DNA from: Bacteroidales bacterium
GTDB taxonomy: Bacteria; Bacteroidota; Bacteroidia; Bacteroidales; UBA932
Direction of reading: 5' to 3'
Length of the DNA stretch: 8,624 nt
Assembly: GCA_016285215.1 (NCBI GenBank)
Contig: JAEEQI010000102.1
Span: forward strand, 1 to 8,624
Shown one piece after another: positions 5,575 to 8,624 of the stretch. The notes under the pieces are model-generated. The model saw nothing but the letters and a program-made list of their open reading frames with translations, was not told where the DNA came from and did no database searches. Made by a program: the position numbers and the translations under genes. The stretch's first letter is position 1, and every line of letters begins with the position of its first letter.

Positions 5575-7144
5575 AATGCTGGAAGGTTTGGTTGATAACG
5601 GTTTCGCGGTCCGGGAGAAGGGCAATGAGCTGTTCCTTGAGGTCGTCGGTTGAGGTAACTTCGCCGGTGAGGGCCCGGAACAGTTCTCCGCGGCTGATTC
5701 CGCGCTCATACAGATAGGTAAAGATGTCGGGCTTGAACCAGTAGGTGTTGCCAAACTGCTTGATGGTGCCGCCGTAGCGCTCTTTCTTGAGGGTCTCCTG
5801 CATAAAGAAGGCCCACATTTCCCCAATCTCGCAGTAGCAGGCTTTGTCGTCGTTGCCGCTTCCGTAGGCCTTGCCGCCCTCGGTCAGGAACGACTGAATC
5901 ACATAGTCTATGTAAGGCGTCCAGAAGTCTACGCCCACCTGTGCAAAATGGCTGGTGTGGGCCAGTTCGTGGACGGTAATCTCATAGATTTCCGCATAGG
6001 TCTTTTCCTTGGTGCCAATGGTTACGTCCGGCAGGAAAACCTTCACGAGCGGGAGGTATACACCAACATACGTCTGGATGAGCGTATGGTTGATGAAGGC
6101 CCCGTGGTGCAGCATATTGGCGCTGGAATCCTTGAGGTCGGGGAAGATCCAGATGCGGAGGTCTCCGGGCGGCGGGGTAATGTCCAGGTCGTCCTCCGTG
6201 CAGCGGGAGTAATAGTCGTAGGCGGCGTTGTTAACCACGCAGCGGCGGAACAGGGCGCCTTCGCTTTTCTGGGTAACGTGGAGGTCAATACCGCTGGATT
6301 CCCCCTTGCCCAGTGTACTCACCGAGGCGGGTACCAGCAGGAAGTTGAAGCCAATGTTGAAGCCCTTCTCGTTCTGGAAGACCAGGCGGTAGCGGGGCGT
6401 TCCGGAGAACTTCTTGGTCATCTGGTAGTAGCCGTCGCGGTCCGTGAAGCAGGTGTTGATCTTGACAAAGATGTTGGCCACTACTTTTACGCCGGCCACG
6501 CCAAAGGGCTTGCCTCCGCTGAACAGAGGGTCTTCAATGGTAATGCGGCCGCTGGGCGTCTGGGCTTCGGCCTTGGTGATGGAGTTCTGGACCAGAAGGC
6601 GCTCGTTGCCGGTAATGCGGAAGGCCTCCCGTTCCACGGCTTCCCAGTCAATGTCGTCCGCCGCGCGCGTAGTGGGCGCGTGTTCGGAGATGTACACCTC
6701 GTCCAGCAGTTCGTAGCGGATGCCTTCGGGAATCTTCTGGTCCCGGGGCACCACGGCGTACTGCCAGGTAATGGCGTTGTCTCCCACCTCGGGGTCCTGA
6801 TAGTAGTCTCCTTCCCGCAGGATTTCATAGTCCATAGGGTGGTCCAGCAGGTACAGCCCGCTCTGCTGCAGGGCTGTAAACTCCTCGTTGTTTTTGGGCA
6901 GGAACCTTACATAGAGGTCGGTAGCCGTAATGTCCACGCGGTCGGCCTTGGTGCCGTACACATTTGCCAGGGCCTGTTGCATATTGGCCACGGTGTAGGG
7001 GTCGTCCAACTTCTTTCCCAACTGAATCATCCCGTGCTGCAGCGTTGGATCTGGGTAGTTCCCGGAGTTAATCTCCGGCAGGGCCGATTGGTTGCACGCC
7101 ACCAGCGAGCAAATCGGCAGAAGGAAGAGAAACAGTCTTTTCAT
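5564..7144 (-). CDS. Putative zinc metalloprotease lipoprotein (HELAH motif)
   Basis: A 526-residue lipoprotein, first gene of the minus-strand operon. MKRLFLFLLPICSLVAC is a type II signal peptide with lipid Cys17. Residues ~40-190 include an acidic, aromatic-rich segment (YLLDHPMDYEIL; later WEAVEREAFRITGN) with no motif I recognise. Residues ~198-270 (PFGVAGVKVVAN, then DRDGYY and PRYRLVFQNEKGF) resemble a carboxypeptidase-regulatory-like beta domain that often acts as a substrate-binding or structural module. The C-terminal part holds H392-E-L-A-H396 within IYEITVHELAHTSHF, the HExxH zinc site of metallopeptidases. A downstream CEIGEMWAFFM helix offers E439 or E442 as a gluzincin-type third ligand. 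Four Cys near 232-315 and C436/C438 could form disulfides. The start is followed by a good signal peptide and preceded by a weak promoter. I cannot assign a named peptidase family. Protease function is inferred from the motif only, and the substrate is unknown. Confidence 0.82.
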   Translation of the reverse strand: MKRLFLFLLPICSLVACNQSALPEINSGNYPDPTLQHGMIQLGKKLDDPYTVANMQQALANVYGTKADRVDITATDLYVRFLPKNNEEFTALQQSGLYLLDHPMDYEILREGDYYQDPEVGDNAITWQYAVVPRDQKIPEGIRYELLDEVYISEHAPTTRAADDIDWEAVEREAFRITGNERLLVQNSITKAEAQTPSGRITIEDPLFSGGKPFGVAGVKVVANIFVKINTCFTDRDGYYQMTKKFSGTPRYRLVFQNEKGFNIGFNFLLVPASVSTLGKGESSGIDLHVTQKSEGALFRRCVVNNAAYDYYSRCTEDDLDITPPPGDLRIWIFPDLKDSSANMLHHGAFINHTLIQTYVGVYLPLVKVFLPDVTIGTKEKTYAEIYEITVHELAHTSHFAQVGVDFWTPYIDYVIQSFLTEGGKAYGSGNDDKACYCEIGEMWAFFMQETLKKERYGGTIKQFGNTYWFKPDIFTYLYERGISRGELFRALTGEVTSTDDLKEQLIALLPDRETVINQTFQHYGK

Positions 7145-7161
7145 AACGCTTCAATTTTGTG

Positions 7162-7192
7162 CAAAGCTGAGAAAAGTTATCGGTGTAACGAA
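7162..7192 (-). promoter_or_regulatory. Weak candidate promoter for the metalloprotease-DUF3575-Mfa2-like operon
   Basis: On the minus strand, TTCG (7189-7192), a 19-nt spacer and CAGCTTTG (7162-7169) match the Bacteroidetes TTTG / TAnnTTTG consensus with one mismatch in each box. Transcription would start only about 10-15 nt before the ATG at 7144. This is the best match I see upstream of the operon, but it is not compelling. Confidence 0.4.
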
Positions 7193-7216
7193 TAATGAAA
7201 CGTTTAATTGCATTTT

Positions 7217-7243
7217 GGGCCTTACAGGCCCTTGGAAGGCCGA
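7217..7243 (+). repeat. GGCC-rich repeat, copy A
   Basis: A 27-nt unit that matches copy B at 22 of 27 positions. Shared core: GGCC, then YTACA, a CCC block, YTGGAAGGCCGA. This copy contains a perfect GGGCC-TTACA-GGCCC hairpin (7217-7221 with 7227-7231). A third GGCC at 7238-7241 could give an alternative pairing. Confidence 0.7.
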
Positions 7244-7312
7244 TTTTTGAAAGCAACCAAACGGATAATTGCAGCTTTTTTACAAAAAGGGGCTGTCGGC
7301 GCGGGAGTTTTT

Positions 7313-7339
7313 CGGCCCTACAACCCCCTGGAAGGCCGA
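7313..7339 (+). repeat. GGCC-rich repeat, copy B
   Basis: Second copy, 96 nt downstream of copy A in the same orientation. Here the unit's ends pair as TTTCGGCC (7310-7317) with GGCCGAAA (7334-7341), an 8-bp stem around a 16-nt loop. No T-tract follows on either strand, so it does not look like a terminator. Confidence 0.7.
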
Positions 7340-7379
7340 AATGAAAAAAAATATTGGTATCACTCCTACCGTGCACAAG

Positions 7380-7410
7380 TTGTCTCTTTCGGGAAAATAA
7401 TGTATCTTTG
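7380..7410 (+). promoter_or_regulatory. Bacteroidota-type promoter for typA
   Basis: TTG (7380-7382), a 20-nt spacer and TATCTTTG (7403-7410) match the -33 / -7 consensus of the Bacteroidetes primary sigma factor, with an exact TAnnTTTG. It predicts a start a few bases after 7410 and a 5' leader of roughly 25-30 nt. The leader has no Shine-Dalgarno sequence before the ATG at 7444, which is normal for this phylum. Confidence 0.85.
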
Positions 7411-7443
7411 CGGGATTTTTTGAAGCTATAGAAAAGACGCAAT

Positions 7444-8624
7444 ATGCAGGACATCAGAAACATCGCCATCATTGCCCACGTAGACCACGGTAAGACCACC
7501 CTGGTGGACCGTATGATCTACCAGGCCAACCTGGTGCGCAAGCCCGAAGACCTGGGCAACCTCATCCTGGACAACAACGACCTGGAGAGGGAGCGTGGCA
7601 TCACCATTCTCGCCAAGAACGTTTCGGTAACGTATAAAGGCGTAAAAATCAATATCATTGATACTCCCGGCCACTCCGATTTCGGTGGAGAGGTAGAGCG
7701 TGTGCTCAATATGGCCGATGGCGTGCTCCTGCTGGTAGACGCCTTTGAGGGTTGTATGCCCCAGACCCGCTTTGTGCTCAACAAGGCCATCGATATGGGC
7801 AAGAAACCCATTGTGGTTATCAACAAGGTGGACAAGCCCAACTGCCGCCCCGACGAGGTCCAGGAAGAAGTGTTTGAACTGATGTTCAACCTGGGCGCCA
7901 ACGAGGACCAGCTGGACTTCAAGACCATCTACGGCAGCGCCAAGCAGGGCTGGATGTCCAAGGACTGGAAGCAGCCCACCCAGGATATCACCGCCCTTCT
8001 GGATACCATCCTGGAAGAGATTCCCGCTCCCGAGATGAGGGAAGGAACGCCCCAGATGCTGGTGTCCTCCCTGGAGTACAGCCCCTATGTGGGCCGAATC
8101 GCCGTGGGCCGCATCACCCGCGGTATCCTCAAGACCGGTATGCCCGTCTCGCTGTGCAAGCGTTACGATATTGTAGAGAAGAGCAAGATCAAGCAGCTGA
8201 TGGTGTTCGAAGGCCTGGGCAAGGCCAATGTGGACGAGGTCCAGTGCGGCGACATCTGCGCCGTGGTGGGTATCGAAGGCTTCGAGATTGGTGACACCAT
8301 TGCCGATATCGAGAACCCCGAAGCTCTCCCGCCCATCGCCGTGGACGAGCCCACTATGAGTATGCTGTTTATGATCAACAACTCGCCCTTCTTTGGCAAG
8401 GACGGTAAGTTTGTGACATCCCGCCACATCAAGGACCGTCTGGAGAAGGAACTGGAGAAGAACCTCGCCCTTCGCGTCAAGCCCGGTATCAATGCCGACA
8501 GCTTTGTGGTGTACGGCCGTGGCGTGCTGCACCTCTCGGTGCTCATTGAGACTATGCGCCGCGAAGGCTTCGAGCTCCAGGTGGGTCAGCCCAAGGTGCT
8601 GGACAAGACCATCAACGGCCAGCG
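7444..8624 (+). CDS. typA: Ribosome-associated GTPase TypA/BipA, N-terminal two thirds (3' end outside window)
   Basis: A translational GTPase of the EF-G/LepA class that binds the 70S ribosome and supports 50S assembly and stress or cold growth. The 393 visible residues contain every G motif: AHVDHGKT (11-18), RGITI switch I (51-55), DTPGH (73-77), NKVD (127-130) and GSAK (164-167). The beta-barrel domain 2 follows (SSLEYSPYVGRIAVGRI, about 208-224). Then comes the start of the EF-G-like domain III (TMSMLFMINNSPFFGKDGKFVTSRHI), with the TypA-typical YGRGVLHLSVLIETMRREGFE at 357-377. EF-G and LepA lack this combination. The full protein is usually about 600 residues, so the last third, including the TypA-specific C-terminal domain, is outside the window. 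The ATG at 7444 begins MQDIRNIAIIAHVDHGK, the normal family N-terminus. It has its own promoter and is divergent from the lipoprotein operon. Confidence 0.97.
   Translation, partial: MQDIRNIAIIAHVDHGKTTLVDRMIYQANLVRKPEDLGNLILDNNDLERERGITILAKNVSVTYKGVKINIIDTPGHSDFGGEVERVLNMADGVLLLVDAFEGCMPQTRFVLNKAIDMGKKPIVVINKVDKPNCRPDEVQEEVFELMFNLGANEDQLDFKTIYGSAKQGWMSKDWKQPTQDITALLDTILEEIPAPEMREGTPQMLVSSLEYSPYVGRIAVGRITRGILKTGMPVSLCKRYDIVEKSKIKQLMVFEGLGKANVDEVQCGDICAVVGIEGFEIGDTIADIENPEALPPIAVDEPTMSMLFMINNSPFFGKDGKFVTSRHIKDRLEKELEKNLALRVKPGINADSFVVYGRGVLHLSVLIETMRREGFELQVGQPKVLDKTINGQ

Larger units (their letters stand above)
7145..7443. other. Divergent intergenic region (299 nt) between metalloprotease and typA genes
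   Basis: This AT-richer spacer separates two divergently transcribed genes, so no terminator is needed. It holds a weak minus-strand promoter near 7162-7192, two copies of a GGCC-rich repeat (listed separately) and the typA promoter at 7380-7410. A possible hairpin lies between the repeats: CAGCTTTTT (7272-7280) pairs with AAAAA (7284-7288) and GCTG (7292-7295), with a GGG bulge. A TTG-initiated reading frame (7208-7423, 71 codons) crosses both repeats and the typA promoter. I do not consider it a gene on present evidence. Confidence 0.7.

Noticed and set aside
5575..5826. Upstream extension of the DUF3575 frame to an ATG at 5826
   Set aside because: These 84 codons overlap the metalloprotease gene in another frame and read as Ser/Pro/Arg-rich shadow. 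Starting at 5574 gives a normal signal peptide and the usual family length.
5948..7195. Long plus-strand open frame (415 codons) opposite the metalloprotease gene
   Set aside because: The complementary strand encodes a protein with a lipobox and HELAH motif in an overlapping operon. The plus-strand frame has shadow composition and no recognisable domain.
7310..7341. Repeat copy B as an intrinsic terminator
   Set aside because: The 8-bp stem has no following T-tract on either strand, and the flanking genes diverge, so nothing needs terminating there.
7426..8532. Minus-strand open frame (368 codons) opposite typA
   Set aside because: It is antisense to a highly conserved GTPase; its His/Val/Gly-rich translation is a mirror-frame artefact.
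1..8624. CRISPR arrays, insertion sequences or phage genes
   Set aside because: I see no regularly spaced repeats, transposase motifs, terminal inverted repeats or phage structural genes; all substantial ORFs are accounted for by the listed genes.

Overview
The window looks like chromosome from a fairly GC-rich member of the Bacteroidota, most likely order Bacteroidales. Three things point there. The promoters I can find are of the TTTG / TAnnTTTG type. Gene starts lack Shine-Dalgarno sequences. Several products belong to families largely confined to this phylum (DUF4296 lipoprotein, DUF3575 barrel protein, FimB/Mfa2-type lipoprotein). I cannot name the genus from sequence alone.

Layout. (1) Positions 1-4106, plus strand, hold a tightly packed operon entered in its middle: the 3' part of pheT, a DUF4296 lipoprotein, a metal-dependent amidohydrolase/deaminase, a radical SAM protein and deoC. 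The junctions are a 1-nt overlap, two 4-nt ATGA overlaps and a 3-nt gap. (2) Positions 4125-4155 are a strong stem with A and T flanks that can terminate both strands. (3) Positions 4158-4241, minus strand, are tRNA-Leu(CAG), with its own Bacteroidota-type promoter just upstream. (4) Positions 4296-7144, minus strand, are a three-gene exported-protein operon: a lipoprotein with an HELAH zinc-protease motif, a DUF3575 outer-membrane-barrel-like protein, and a short FimB/Mfa2-like lipoprotein. Both internal junctions overlap by 11 nt. (5) Positions 7145-7443 are a divergent intergenic region with two copies of a 27-nt GGCC-rich repeat and a clear promoter for the next gene. (6) Positions 7444 to the end, plus strand, are the first two thirds of typA/bipA, the ribosome-associated GTPase.

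How the genes work together. The plus-strand operon mixes translation (pheT) with small-molecule housekeeping (deaminase, deoC) and two genes of unknown substrate. The close junctions suggest co-translation rather than a single pathway. The minus-strand trio resembles the accessory part of a Bacteroidales type V fimbria locus (DUF3575 plus Mfa2-like anchor). It has no visible fimbrillin, and instead starts with a putative secreted metalloprotease. This is the most system-like and least described part of the window.

A second window-wide signal is near absence of the tetranucleotide CATG: I count two copies by eye, where about thirty would be expected from base composition. The codon before internal Met almost never ends in C, although C is the favoured third base elsewhere.
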